From the NCBI RefSeq assembly GCF_023278565.1, contig NC_064675.1, positions 5,766,001 through 5,830,000 on the forward strand: 64,000 nucleotides of DNA, written 5' to 3'. Shown here in pieces: positions 15,091-24,351 of the stretch (positions within the stretch are counted from its first letter, which is position 1; every line of letters begins with the position of its first letter). The notes below the pieces were generated by a model, which was not told the origin of the DNA, did no database searches, and was given only the letters and a program-made list of their open reading frames with translations. The translations under genes were made by a program, and so were the position numbers. This DNA is from Colletotrichum lupini. Its lineage: Eukaryota; Ascomycota; Sordariomycetes; Glomerellales; Glomerellaceae.

Positions 15091-15132
15091 ATACTTGATA
15101 TATAATAAAATAGGCTATATATTTAATAAGTA
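15091..15132 (+). other. Decayed Gag zinc knuckle (element B)
   Basis: The plus-strand translation reads Y-L-I-Y-N-K-I-G-Y-I-F-N-K-Y. This is a CX2CX4HX4C knuckle in which every metal ligand is now Tyr. It places the end of gag just upstream of pol. Confidence 0.75.
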
Positions 15133-16068
15133 TTAAAAAAATAAGTTAAGAAGTAGGGGTAATAATAAGCTAACGTATTTTTAATTAAAACTAACGTTAA
15201 TAACTATTTAATAAGTTATTACCGAGCCAAGAGTTATAGAGGTTAACTCGTTAGAAAATAAGTAAGTATAAGTAATATACTTAATATACTTATACTAAGT
15301 ATTAAAAGGGTATTAAGAAGAATAACTACGAAAAGTAGGGTAATAGTTCTATAAAGTATTACTAAAAGGCTAGTAAAGGTTAATATAAATATATACTCTA
15401 AAATAGATATTATTAGTACTAAGCTCGTAACTTACTTAGGGTTAACCCTAGCTATTACTATAGCTCCCTTATTAAGGGACTTCTAAAATAAAGCCGTAAG
15501 CTAGGGAAAAGCTTATTAATTAACGCTCTTTTTTATTAATTACTATAAGTAGCTAAGGAAGATTTAGTAACTATTTACTATAGTTAATAAGGATAAAAGA
15601 ATAGTAAACCTCTTATTATTATAATTATTAATAAGATAGGAGGGTATTCGTATTAGTATAGTAACGAATATATAGTTATACGAGCCTATCTTAGTTACTA
15701 AACTAAAAATAATAGCTCGTAATATTATTAAGAATTACGAAAGGGCGTATATATTATATATTATTATTATAAAAAGTATTATAGGGGTAATAGAAACTAA
15801 ACTACGAGGGGGTTTATTATTAGAACTTTAATTAAAAATAAAAACGTTTAATAAGTAATTAGTAAAGGGACCGTAGTTATATAGCGGGGTAAAATACTTT
15901 ATTAACTTAGTTCTAAGTACTAAACTACTATATAGTCCTATTTATTTATTAAATAAGAAATAATTCGATAAGCTTTATATATATATTACTAAAAACCTAG
16001 CGAATAGTTATATTATATTTTTAGTTAGTAAGGCTAAGGTACCGATCTTCTTTATACTAAAGAAAAAT

Positions 16069-16540
16069 AGTACGCTACGCTTTTATATAAACTACTATAG
16101 GCTAAATAAAATAATTATAAAGAATCGATACCTATTACTACTTATTAATAAGCTCTTAGATAGGCTTTATAGAGCGAAGTAGATCTTAAAAATAAATATT
16201 AAAGATACTTATTATTATATCCGAATTAAAAAAGAAGACTAATAAAAAATAGCGTTCTAGAGCTAATATAGTTACTTTGAGTATATTATTATACCTTTCG
16301 GGCTAACGAACGTACTCGCGACGTTCTAAGCGTATATTTACTAAGCGCTCGCCGACTTATTAAATACTTATTATATAGTATATATAGACGATTTAATAAT
16401 TTACTTAATAATAAAGGAGTAGTATACGGAGGATATTAAGAAGGTCTTTTAACGTTTATATTTATATAGGCTTTTTACTAAACTATTAAAGTGCTCGTTC
16501 TATTAAAAGAGGGTCGAGTTCTTAAGTTATATTATTATAT
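16069..16540 (+). other. Decayed Gypsy reverse transcriptase (element B)
   Basis: LRFYINYYRLNKI is followed by ILKINIKDTYYYIRIKKED, then YFEYIIIPFGLTNVLATF and the catalytic box YIDDLIIY. These are the Ty3/Gypsy motifs in order and with normal spacing. The fold's C-terminal part is split by the MITE that begins at 16565. Confidence 0.85.
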
Positions 16541-16564
16541 TAAAAAGAATTGAGATTAACTTAT

Positions 16565-17315
16565 GGGCGAGGATATCCTACCAGCAGCTCCTGCTATTCT
16601 ACTCCTAAGTATAGCTACGGCCGCCATACGACTGCCAGTCTCGGGCACATATATAAACTAGGCTCTACGTAGTTAGCATTCGAGTAGGTTAGGCTAATCA
16701 GAGGCCGTTAATTAACTTAAATTATTTTAATAAAAAGTACGGTAATTAACGTATTAGCCTAAGTCGACGATTCCGTTAAATTAGCCTAATTACCTAGCTA
16801 CCTAATTAACTCGCTTAAAAAGCTAATAGCGGCCTACTAGTAGTAGTTTATAAATAAGGTCGAGGATTTATAACGCTTATTTAGGTAGGTTAACTCTACG
16901 AGGCGTTATTACTTTTAATTATAACTACCGTCTCGTAAATAGCCTCGTTAAGTACTATTTTAGCCTTAAGTAAAGTAAAAAAGCGCTAGTTATAAAGTAA
17001 GTAGTCGTATTTTATATAACCGTATTTATTATAATTAACGGCGCTAGTAGATAAAGGGATCGTTAATTTCGTAATTATTCCCTTTTTATAGTATATTAAC
17101 GTTAAGAATAGTTTTAATTAACGGTAGTAGTAGCGGTAGTAGTAGCGACGGCGAGGTTAACGAAGTAGTAGTTAGAGGTAAGTATAGTAAGTAGGTAGGT
17201 AGGTAGGTAGGTAGGTAGGTAGGTGGGTAGCTGGGCTCCGGGCTCGGAGGTAGCGGAGGTTAAGCTATAGCCTAGGGGTAGAATAGCGGGAGCTACTAGT
17301 AGGATATCCTCGCCC
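16565..17315. mobile_element. hAT-like MITE, 751 bp, inside Gypsy B
   Basis: Terminal inverted repeats of about 52 bp begin GGGCGAGGATATCCTAC at 16565 and end with the complement at 17315. They differ only at scattered positions. An 8-bp target duplication TAACTTAT flanks them (16557-16564, 17316-17323), the length made by hAT transposases. The reverse-oriented copy of the same Gypsy element has an uninterrupted site at about 35105-35130, which proves insertion. There is no transposase ORF, so the element is non-autonomous. Its interior is much richer in GC than the host element and contains a GTAG microsatellite. The terminal bases are not the commonest hAT ends, so the superfamily assignment rests on duplication length. 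Confidence 0.87.
17191..17226 (+). repeat. (GTAG)n microsatellite inside the MITE
   Basis: About nine consecutive GTAG units lie near the right end of the MITE and are followed by slightly degenerate GGGTAG units. A short GTAGTAGTAGC-type triplet run precedes them at about 17124-17150. Confidence 0.9.
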
Positions 17316-18549
17316 TAACTTATTATAAATACAAACGATTACTAACTAGAAGGTACTAGAGTTTATTAAGGATATTTAAGTATTCCTAGGGTTCTATAAC
17401 TTTTATTAAAAGTTTATTACTAAATACTTAGGTATCGTTATATTAATAATAATATTATTAAAAATAAAAAAGGGGTAGATAAGGGACTTTTAATAAACTA
17501 AGGAAGTAGACGAGGCGTTTAATTAGCTAAAGGTCGCTTTTATTTCGGTAACCGTACTTATATATTAAAACTTATAACGTATTATATAAATAAAAACCGA
17601 CGCTTTAGTTAAAGCTATTATAATAATCTTATTATAATAAGCTAATAGAGAATAGCGACTTATTATTTATTAGTTATAAAAGCTTATAAATACGGAGTAG
17701 TAATAAGCTATAGGTTAATAAGAACTATTTATTATAATAAAAAGGCTAGAGTACTAAGCTTATTACTTCTAGGGCCTTTTATAAAAGTTTATAGTCCTAA
17801 CGGATTACTAAGTACTTAAAGGAGTAATTAGTATACCGGCGCAGGACCTTTAAAAAAGGCTCGCGAAATAGGTATATAAATTATTAATATTTAACTTTAA
17901 CTTAAAATACTAGCTAAGGAAAACGAACTTAATAAACGGTCTATTTAAAAGGCTAGACTATATAGAGGGAGAAGTGCTTTATAAAAACGTCCTCCTTATA
18001 TTAGCTTAGAAGCTACGTTTTATTAATAAACTACTACCTAACGTTTAGTAAAGGATAATTAGCCTAAAAGGATAAAATAATATTATTAAAGTATATATTT
18101 AAGTAGTTAAGGCCTCTTTTTATAATCCTAGCTAAATATTAGCTAGTTTTAAGAATAGGGAATCCTCTCTCCTATATTAATAGCGTATTATAGGACGTAT
18201 TAATAAAATAATAATAGTTATTACTATAATAACTCGAGGTAAAAAAATAAGAGAGTTATTAATAAACGCTCGTTAATAGTCCGGTAAAGATAAAAAGGAG
18301 TTAAATAGAGCTAGGGTTACTATATTAAAATAGTATATTTTATACCCTATTATAAAAGAGCTTATAAAGGGTAAAACGGTATTCGCTTCTTATTTTTTAT
18401 TGAAAATTAAGGAGCTTATTAAAAGATTATAAGTTAAAAACGAGTTCTATATATTATAATTAATAAGAGTTCGTATTATAATTAGCGAGCTAAGAGTATA
18501 TTTACTTAACGAATAGGGTATATTATTTTTTAAAAAAAGACTCGTTATT

Positions 18550-19600
18550 TTTTAAATAAAGTCTTCTTAAATAGAGATCTTTTATTAATATTATAACGAC
18601 TATAAAGTAGGTTATATAGGAGCTACGAAAACTCTCGAGCTAATTTAGAAGAAGTTTTATTAAGAAAATATTTAATAAGATATTTAGGAATATATTAAAA
18701 ACTATAAGTATTATTTAGGAGTTATAACCCTAAGATATAAGCTATACGGGTAGCTATAGTTATTATTACTACCTTTATATTTATTTTAAAAAATATTTAT
18801 AAACTTTATTATAAGGCTATTACTAAGCGCTTATAATAACGGCATAAAGTATAATAATATTTCAGTTATTATTTATTATATAATAAAGTTTACGAAGTTC
18901 TTATTTATTATTAAAATACTTAACGTAGTATAAATAGTAAATATCTTATACTGGGAGGTTAAATATAAGTTTAGTATACCTAAAAATATTATTATAAATA
19001 GAGATAAGCTTTTTATAAGCGTATTTTAAGAAGAGTTTATTAAAAAACGGGCGATATATTACTAACTATTTACTATATATTATTTATAAATAGATAGCTA
19101 AATAGAGCGAACTTATTAAATATTAAAAAAGTATTTAAGGATTTATACCGAGGGCTCGCTAAATAAGTAAATAGCGTAGCTAGAGGAGGCCGAGTTTATA
19201 TATAATAATAACTAACACTCTATTATAAAAGTATCCCTATATATAGTACTATATAGCTATTACCCTAAGTACGTTAAATATATATTTAATTATAAAGCTA
19301 TAGTTTAGGGGGTTTAAAAAAGGGTTTAAAAAATTAGGGAAATTAGGGCCTAGGCTACGTAAGCGTAAGCATAAGCCTCTAAAAGCTAAGTAGCTTATTA
19401 TAATAAAAAATATATTTTAAAAGAGTTTAATAATAGAGAGGTCGTTAGCTTATTAATAAAGAATATACGATTTAAAAATAATAAACTAATACCGAGATAT
19501 ATTAAAATAATAATAGCTAAAAGGGTAGGGAAATAGGCTTATTAAGTATATTTATTAAAGTAGTATTAGAGAATATATAATATTTTCTTAGTTTCTTAGC
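18550..19600 (+). other. Decayed Gypsy integrase (element B)
   Basis: The plus-strand frame gives VGYIGATKTLELI followed by KKFY, the zinc-binding N-terminal region of Ty3 integrases with H and C lost. It continues with the core (FTKFLFIIKILNVV, then IINRDKLFISVF) and the C-terminal NIRFKNNKLIPRYI beta-barrel segment near 19460-19510. Stops fall at the expected Trp and Gln codons. Confidence 0.8.
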
Positions 19601-19689
19601 TTAAGCTATAGGGAAATTACTAAACGGTCGGCGATTAAATAGTAAATCTCTTAGAGTTAGAAAATAAGTAAGATATTTAAAAAGTTAAG

Positions 19690-19830
19690 GAAATCGTTAT
19701 AATATAAAAAAAAAAAAACTTATAATATTTTATTAAATAGGCTAAGTAGCTTACTAAATATAATACGTAAGAGCTTATTAAGTATTTTAAAAGGGTAATA
19801 GAAATAGTTAATAAATTTAAATATTATAAA
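19690..19830 (+). other. Decayed chromodomain at the pol C-terminus (element B)
   Basis: After the integrase tail the frame reads LQYFIK*AKQLTKYNTQELIKYF (quoted in part), fitting the chromodomain core in which Y...VKW and the NTWEP turn are conserved. The Trp codons are now TAG or CAA-type. A chromodomain would target integration to H3K9-methylated chromatin, consistent with B having landed inside another element. Confidence 0.65.
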
Positions 19831-19899
19831 AAAAGGGTATATATAAAATAGGATAATAAACGTTAAGTTTATAGTAAAAAGTTGTTAAAAATAAGTTAA

Positions 19900-22290
19900 T
19901 TAATAATATATTATAAAACCCTTTTTATTTAGCTTAGCGTAATTCTTAAGAAAAAGATATAATATTATAACCCTTAGTAATATGTTACTAAGAGATTATT
20001 AAGATCTAGTTACGAAAGGGGAATAACTTACGTAATATTAATAATAATAATAGTAGCTCTAGCGTATATTTTTAAAACTTAATAATTAATAATAATAGTC
20101 CGCTTAGTAAATAAGAAGCGGGGAGGCTTTGTACGCATACTTAGCTAATTATTTAGAATAAGGCTATCAATTTTATTAATATTATAATAAATAAGAGAGA
20201 GGTAGTTAAAGTTACGTAAAGTATTATATATATTAATAATAGTAGTTCGTAGAGCGTTCGCTACTTAGTTATTATTAAAAACTATAATAAGAAGTATAAC
20301 GGGAGCTATAATAAGAAGTATAATAAGAAGTATAATAAGAGTTATAATAGGAAGTATAATAGGAGCTATAATAAGAAGTATAATAGGAGCTATAATAAGA
20401 GGCGGAGTAGGAGGCGAAATAGGGGCCGTAATATTATTATTATTAATAATAAGTTAGGGACGGGGGACGTTATCCAAGGTAACGCTCTCGTAGTTTTAGT
20501 TAAGCTAAGGGACCTTAGTAATATTAATATTTATAAAGAACTTATTAATATCGAACTACTTATTATAACTTATAGCTTTAATTTTAGTATAAGTAATAGC
20601 TTTATTAAGCTATTATAGAGCTTTTATTTAAAGCGAGAGGAGCGTAATACTAGCCTTATTAAGATTTAAAATAATATAACTAAGGGCTAGGGTACCCTCG
20701 TTTATATTAAAAAGAGTATTATAAATAGGGGTTAGTAAGTTATTAATATTAAAGCGGTAGTACTTATTATAATACTAAAAAAAAGAATTTTCTAAATTAT
20801 TACTAAGCTCTTTAAATTTAATATCCTCGTACTAGGACTTATTAAACTTAAACTTAAAATCGTCCTGCTCGTTATTATTATTAAAAATATAATTAGTAAT
20901 AAGAATATATTTCTTAGTAAGAGTCTAAGTCTTAGGATTATAAGAAATAGGGGTAGCGCTATATATAGTAATAATATGAATAAGTATTTTATTTATTAAG
21001 AACTTAGTAACGCGTTTATAAAAAGTAGGGAAAATAAGAAACTTTTAAATATATATAATAATAACGCCCTTAGGAGTCTTTTTATAATACTAAGCTAGAG
21101 CGTCGAGGTTATTTTATAAAGTAGTTATATAGTTATTATTATAAAAATAAGCTAGTTAAAAATAACTAAGGTAAGAGATAATCTTAGTTTTATTATTAAT
21201 ATTAAGGATATTAGCTTAAGAAGAGAAATTTAAGTTAGTAAGAAGAAAATTTACTAAACGATTATTAATAACTTATTATAATCGAGATTAATAAGTTTAA
21301 ATACTCACAGTTAGTAGTAAGCTCTTAGAGAGTAGCCTATTTAAAGTGGACTTTCTTTATTTTATTATTTGTTAACGGGTTAGTAATATAAGTAGCGACC
21401 TTTTTTTATATATTAATAATATAGTTAAAGGTATAAAGAACGCGGCCGTACTTATAGGAATTAAGGCTACCCTATTCCTTAGTATTATAAAATTTTATAA
21501 AAGTATTTTAAATAAACTAAGCGGCGCTATATAGCTCTTTAAGTATTTAAGAAATATCGTTAATTAATATTTTAATAACGGATTAGCGAGGACTCGACGA
21601 CTTATAATAAAATACTTCTTCTTATTAATTTAATAAATAATATACTTAGTAATATAAGCGCTAGCGATATAAATAAGCTTATTAATATTATAATATAGGC
21701 TAGCTAAGTAGCGTATATAAGGAGTATTATTACGGAGACTATAAAAGCCTTTTTTAGGATTATACTTTATATTAAGTATATCCTAGATATATAAAATAGT
21801 AGATATTTTAGTAAATACTTAATAATAATATAATAAGAGAGTCGTAATTAAAAAACGATACGAAATTAGAATATTATAAAAAAAAAAGTATAGTTATATA
21901 AGAAAGAATTCGTAGAACGGTTACTAAATAAAAAAAGGGAAGAAAAAGTAAATATGCGACTAGTAATAAAAAAAGAATCTTTTATTATACTTAATAACCT
22001 AATAATAATAATAACCGCGAGGTTAGGTAGGCTTTTATATATTATAACGGTTAGAATACTTTATTATAAATATATATTACTAACTTAATAACTAGTTAGC
22101 GCGCTATTACTAAATAATAATAATAAAGTATTTATTAAATAAGGAGATAGGAAGAATGCCTTATTCTTAAGTAAGAAAGGATATTATTAATACCTTACGG
22201 AATTTATTATAAATAACGACGTTAATAGCTTTATTATTAATATTAAAAAAAGATATTATATAATAATTTTAGGAGACTAAAGTTACGTAA
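19900..22290 (-). other. Extra module between pol and 3' LTR, best read antisense
   Basis: Standard Gypsy elements have little between pol and the polypurine tract, but B has about 2.4 kb. In the two reverse-oriented copies (27104-29600 and 30155-32650, plus strand) one frame reads through long stretches with stops almost only of the TAA type. Segments such as VFKELYSAV, IKFYNIKE and SYKYSRVLYIF are seen at about 30900-31020, followed by what would be a Gln- and Tyr-rich region. The module ends in a short tandem repeat at 20281-20412 in B. I do not recognise the protein. The orientation is inferred from the stop pattern and could be wrong in RIP-altered DNA. Confidence 0.4.
20281..20412. repeat. 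12-bp-unit tandem repeat in the element-B module
   Basis: About eleven units of the type AGCTATAATAAG / AAGTATAATAAG follow each other. The unit length is a multiple of three, consistent with a coding repeat. Read antisense it gives a four-residue repeat (SYYS- or ALII-like in the present damaged state, according to frame). Homologous arrays occur at about 28985-29125 and 32040-32170 with different unit numbers. Confidence 0.75.
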
Positions 22291-22302
22291 AGGGGGAGTA
22301 AT

Positions 22303-22492
22303 TATAATAAATTCGGGATGCGGCTAGTAATAAGATATTAATAACTTAGTAACTAATATATAGATCTTATTATAAAAGAACTTTTTAAGAAGTAAAGCTT
22401 TTATAAAGGACTTTATAAGCTTTAGTTTTATAATATAACTATACTTATATTATAGCCTCGCTAGTTAAGTACTTATAGCCTAATCTCTTATA
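22303..22492 (+). repeat. 3' LTR of Gypsy B
   Basis: This is 190 bp, preceded by the polypurine tract AAAGGGGGAG (22289-22298) and followed by the target duplication CCTTT (22493-22497). Confidence 0.92.
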
Positions 22493-22699
22493 CCTTTTAT
22501 ATTACTATTACGTTATTTATTTTATTACGTTTTATTCTTATATTATTTATTAAAAAAGAGGTAATTTTAAGAAGTTTAATAAAAAAGAGTCGTTTTTTTA
22601 TTATTATTATAATACTAATTATACTCTCTTATTATATCTCGTTCTTATTAGTATTTTAAGCTTCCGGCCTAGTCCCCCTTATAAATAAAGATTTTAAAT

Positions 22700-22908
22700 T
22701 ATTAATAAGTATATAATATAGAGAAGAAGCTTATAGAAACTAATTATTATTAGGGTTTAAAAAATAAATTATTAAAATCTACCTTTCCTTTGAGGTATAT
22801 TACTAGTGCTCTATATATACCTAAGCTACTTTTTTATTACTTAGTCCCCCTTTTTATACCCCCTAAGCTATTCCTTAACTAACGAGGCCTGACTGGCGAG
22901 GCCTGATA
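22700..22908 (-). repeat. LTR of Gypsy A (right copy, 5' LTR of minus-strand element)
   Basis: This 209-bp partner of 6697-6905 is less damaged at its right end, where GGCCTGACTGGCGAGGCC survives. It is followed by the target duplication CTCCT at 22909-22913. Confidence 0.9.
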
Positions 22909-22913
22909 CTCCT

Positions 22914-23416
22914 ACGGTAAGCATCTATTGAAGCAGGCTTAAAACACTAACTAACGAGACTACCAGCCTTTGTCCGGGCCTCCCCATATGACGGCAGCGG
23001 GCCTTAGAAGCTGTTTTTAGGTGACTTGTTCGAGATTGCAGCTTTCCATCAGATCTACTGTTTGGTAAGCCATCTCATAGATCTTTCATTCTTCGCACTT
23101 CTGACGCCCGAGTCACTAGGCATCAATCCTAGAGGACTTTGGTCTCTTGGCTGCCGGCGTTCCTAAGGAGGAGCTGCCTGGTTATCATAGCGGAGTCACA
23201 CTAACGTGGGAGGAGCACAAGGCGCACTGCTTCAACTACGTCCGACAGGCTCTAATGTGCTTTGCTGACTCCACTGCCGAAGGCCATATTGAGGGTGACA
23301 CGCACCGGGTAGCTGATCATGGGGTAATGCATGTTTGCAATGATTTTGATGCCCTACTGGCGTGGTCAAAGGAACCCGAGCGAGCATTGCCCAAGAGTTG
23401 GCGAGTGACAGATTAA
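22914..23416 (+). pseudogene. UstYa-like (DUF3328) oxidase, 3' part with two introns
   Basis: This continues the exon interrupted at 6696. The exon resumes at 22914-22916, then a 50-bp intron (22917-22966, GTAAGC, branch ACTAAC, CAG) leads to exon 2 at 22967-23064. A 55-bp intron (23065-23119, GTAAGC...TAG) leads to exon 3 at 23120-23416, ending in TAA. Reading phase is kept across both introns and across the transposon. Exon 2 ends in FHQIYC, the first family HxxHC motif with the second His now Tyr (TAC from CAC). Exon 3 has the intact second motif HKAHC followed by NYVRQALMCFADST, diagnostic of the family, and a ...HVCNDFDALLAW tail. A TAG at 23005-23007 is a further inactivating change. 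The gene is convergent with the next UstYa-like fragment. Confidence 0.85.
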
Positions 23417-23797
23417 GGATAATAAGAGACAGTTTGTAGCAAACAGATTCGTAGTTGTCGCACAACTTACATACGTTCTCTTACCTGGCTTACTTTGCGC
23501 CTTTTGATATGTTGATATTGCTACCAAACGTACGAGTCGAGTGTTGTTATATATGGCAAGAATAGCGGAATGCAGACTATGGTGGTCAAGGCTCTTATTC
23601 AGTGGCCGTTTAGAGGTTAAGTTTGGCGCCTATTAGATAACAGACTCGAGTGGCTTAGTGACAATCTCATATCCCCGCTATGAGAGCACACCAGTCATAT
23701 ACAGTCATAGTGAAATTTTTCTTTTGTACGGCCAGAAAAAAGCTTTGTTGTACTAGTCTCAGTCTAGCCACTTTGTCTGGTTGTACGATCCCTAGTC
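23417..23797. other. Spacer between two convergent UstYa-like genes
   Basis: This stretch of normal composition joins the 3' ends of the two genes and would contain their terminators. No ORF, repeat or RNA gene was recognised in it. Confidence 0.6.
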
Positions 23798-24146
23798 TCA
23801 CCCCATGTGGGAGTGTCCATGTCCGTGACCAGGCACACCTTCCTTCGCCTTTCCCGGAAACATTCTTGAGAAGTGCCCACAGTCAGGGTACTGAATCTTT
23901 GCCCTGACCTCAATGTCATCCGGCTCATTGATCCTCGTCAGAACCTGAGTACAGTGCTGCGTGTGCGTCAAGACGTCCTCGCGGTGAACCATGCGATTCT
24001 CAGTCAACGCCTTGTGGAACCGGAGAATGTTGTATGCGCAGTGCGTTTTGTGAAGCCTGTTGGTAAGGTAGACGGGCTGAGTGTCAGAGCCCAATTGCTC
24101 CTCAGTCACAGATGCTGTCTTGTTCTGGTCGGTGTAGAACACCCAC
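23798..24146 (-). pseudogene. Second UstYa-like (DUF3328) gene, 3' part only
   Basis: The minus-strand frame, open to its TGA at 23798, carries two HxxHC motifs: HKTHC followed by AYNILRFHKAL, and 35-40 residues later HTQHC. This is the paired His/Cys arrangement of the UstYa family. Its sequence differs from the neighbouring copy, so it is a paralogue rather than a duplicate. The C-terminus is rich in Gly and His (GHGHGHSHMG). The frame is open right up to the boundary with the Copia LTR at 24147 (preceding codons read W-V-F-Y), so the 5' part has been removed or displaced. No continuation is found on the far side of that Copia element at 45904. The retained part has no stops. Confidence 0.72.
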
Positions 24147-24351
24147 TGTCAGATTAGAAGTCTAATTTAACCACAGCATATAGCTAACTGCGCAGGGGCT
24201 AATTAGGGGCCCTATTTAGGATTATCGTAACTAGCCTAACCTATAGTTAGAACCTCTTTTTTATATTTATTACGTAAATATTTATATAATTTAATTAATC
24301 TTTTTATTAATTATAGTTCGAACTAACTATTTTATAATAAGAATATTAATA
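24147..24351 (+). repeat. 5' LTR of Copia-1
   Basis: This 205-bp repeat is shared with 45699-45903 and, in less damaged form, with the Copia-2 LTRs. A conserved GGGGCTAATTAGGGGCCC block lies near its start and GTTCGAAC near its end. Confidence 0.92.

Larger units (their letters stand above)
13634..22492 (+). mobile_element. Chromodomain Ty3/Gypsy LTR retrotransposon B
   Basis: Two 190-bp LTRs (13634-13823, 22303-22492) start TATAATAAATTCGGG (from TGTAA...) and end ...TCTTATA. They are flanked by a perfect 5-bp duplication CCTTT (13629-13633, 22493-22497). A purine-rich tract AAAGGGGGAG directly precedes the 3' LTR. Plus-strand order: gag; zinc knuckle at 15091-15132; reverse transcriptase at about 16069-16540 (YINYYRLNKI, then YIDDLIIY); a MITE at 16565-17315; connection and RNase H from about 17340; integrase at about 18550-19600; chromodomain at about 19690-19830. 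Between the chromodomain and the 3' LTR lies an extra ~2.4-kb module. Without MITE and duplication the element is 8.1 kb, matching the 8,089-bp copy at 29965-38053. It is inactive through pervasive stops. Confidence 0.9.
6697..22908 (-). mobile_element. Ty3/Gypsy LTR retrotransposon A, hosting nested element B
   Basis: Both ends carry a 209-bp LTR (6697-6905 and 22700-22908) starting TATCAATAGG/TATTAATAAG (from TGTC...) and ending ...CTGATA (from ...CA). The flanking 5-bp target duplication is CTCCC (6692-6696) / CTCCT (22909-22913). Coding is on the minus strand. A Gag zinc knuckle (C/H ligands now Tyr, core N-K-T-G) lies at 12411-12452. A reverse transcriptase at about 11530-11150 reads LRLYINYKAINKII followed by IFIKLDLKNVYYYI and a YLNN form of the YxDD box. 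Integrase should lie at lower coordinates but was not resolved motif by motif. Without nested B the element is about 7.3 kb, a normal Gypsy length. B lies on its 5' side, between the gag region and the 5' LTR at 22700-22908. Confidence 0.88.

Noticed and set aside
20281..20412. CRISPR-like array
   Set aside because: Units are ~12 bp, contiguous and without spacers, inside a fungal retrotransposon.
23873..24157. Plus-strand ORF of 94 codons
   Set aside because: It overlaps the minus-strand UstYa-like gene, whose paired HxxHC motifs make that strand the real one.
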